Below are positions 6,213-6,260 of a stretch of DNA of 6,260 bases, in pieces. The stretch is from JAUVKA01 sp964465145. GTDB lineage: Bacteria; Bacteroidota; Bacteroidia; Bacteroidales; UBA12481. Each line of letters starts with the position of its first letter. Position 1 is the stretch's first letter. The DNA is taken from the NCBI GenBank assembly GCA_964465145.1, contig CAYXJR010000146.1:1-6260 (forward strand). The letters are read 5' to 3'. The position numbers and the translations under genes were made by a program. The notes under the pieces are model-generated. The model did no database searches, had not been told where the DNA came from, and saw only the letters and a list, made by a program, of their open reading frames with translations.

Positions 6213-6260
6213 GTGTATATAATTTTGTAAACTATTGAAATTCAGTAAAATAAAAAAACA
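6207..6260 (-). repeat. Right copy of 54-bp inverted terminal repeat
   Basis: The reverse complement of this end matches positions 1-54 at 52 of 54 bases. The copy holds TA at the two central positions where the left copy holds GC. On the minus strand it forms the leader of the FGE-fold gene and ends with that gene's ATG AAA. The TA variant creates TAGTTTAC, loosely like a Bacteroidota -7 box, which the left copy lacks. Confidence 0.95.

Noticed and set aside
1..6260. Template repeat for the variable region
   Set aside because: I looked on both strands for a second copy of the GGCTTCCGCCTGG end with Asn codons and found none. A by-eye search could miss a diverged copy.
1..6260. tRNA, rRNA or CRISPR array
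   Set aside because: No cloverleaf-like segment, rRNA-like block or regularly spaced direct repeats were seen.

Overview
The window looks like a piece of a Bacteroidota genome, probably uncultured. The signs are a secreted glycoside hydrolase family 36 (GH36) enzyme, a secreted formylglycine-generating-enzyme (FGE/SUMF1)-fold protein of a type common in that phylum, A-rich leaders without strong Shine-Dalgarno sites, and moderate G+C. Only one gene of normal size is intact, the GH36 enzyme. Almost everything around it is recognisable but broken.

Layout. Positions 1-54 and 6207-6260 form a 54-bp inverted terminal repeat that ends exactly at both window edges. A small two-helix membrane ORF (217-23, minus) comes next. 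A group II intron follows on the minus strand, from about 2127 down to about 245. Its ribozyme core (domains V and VI) looks intact and its EBS1 matches the 5' exon. Its LtrA-like maturase, however, has lost part of the reverse transcriptase domain, carries a one-base frameshift and has no HNH domain. Upstream of the intron 5' end lies an 11-bp hairpin and then a plus-strand remnant of an IS256-family transposase (about 2162-2501). The GH36 gene is at 2730-4850. After it come a GC-rich palindrome, a short fragment of a sigma-54-dependent regulator (from 4987), a probable terminator, and the FGE-fold gene on the minus strand (6212-5475).

The most interesting feature is the C-terminal end of the FGE-fold gene (about 5487-5606, minus). 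It is GC-rich and adenine-poor, and at the positions where relatives usually carry asparagine it has many different NNC/NNT codons. That is the signature of a diversity-generating retroelement (DGR) variable region. No template repeat or DGR reverse transcriptase is visible here, so they would have to lie elsewhere in the genome. The gene also has a signal-peptide frameshift and an internal deletion, so this copy is either decayed or affected by assembly error.

The genes do not form an operon or a polysaccharide-utilisation locus: no SusC/SusD partner is present. The picture is a mobile-element-rich region in decay around one intact secreted glycosidase, bounded by inverted repeats whose right copy contains the leader and start codon of the DGR-target-like gene.
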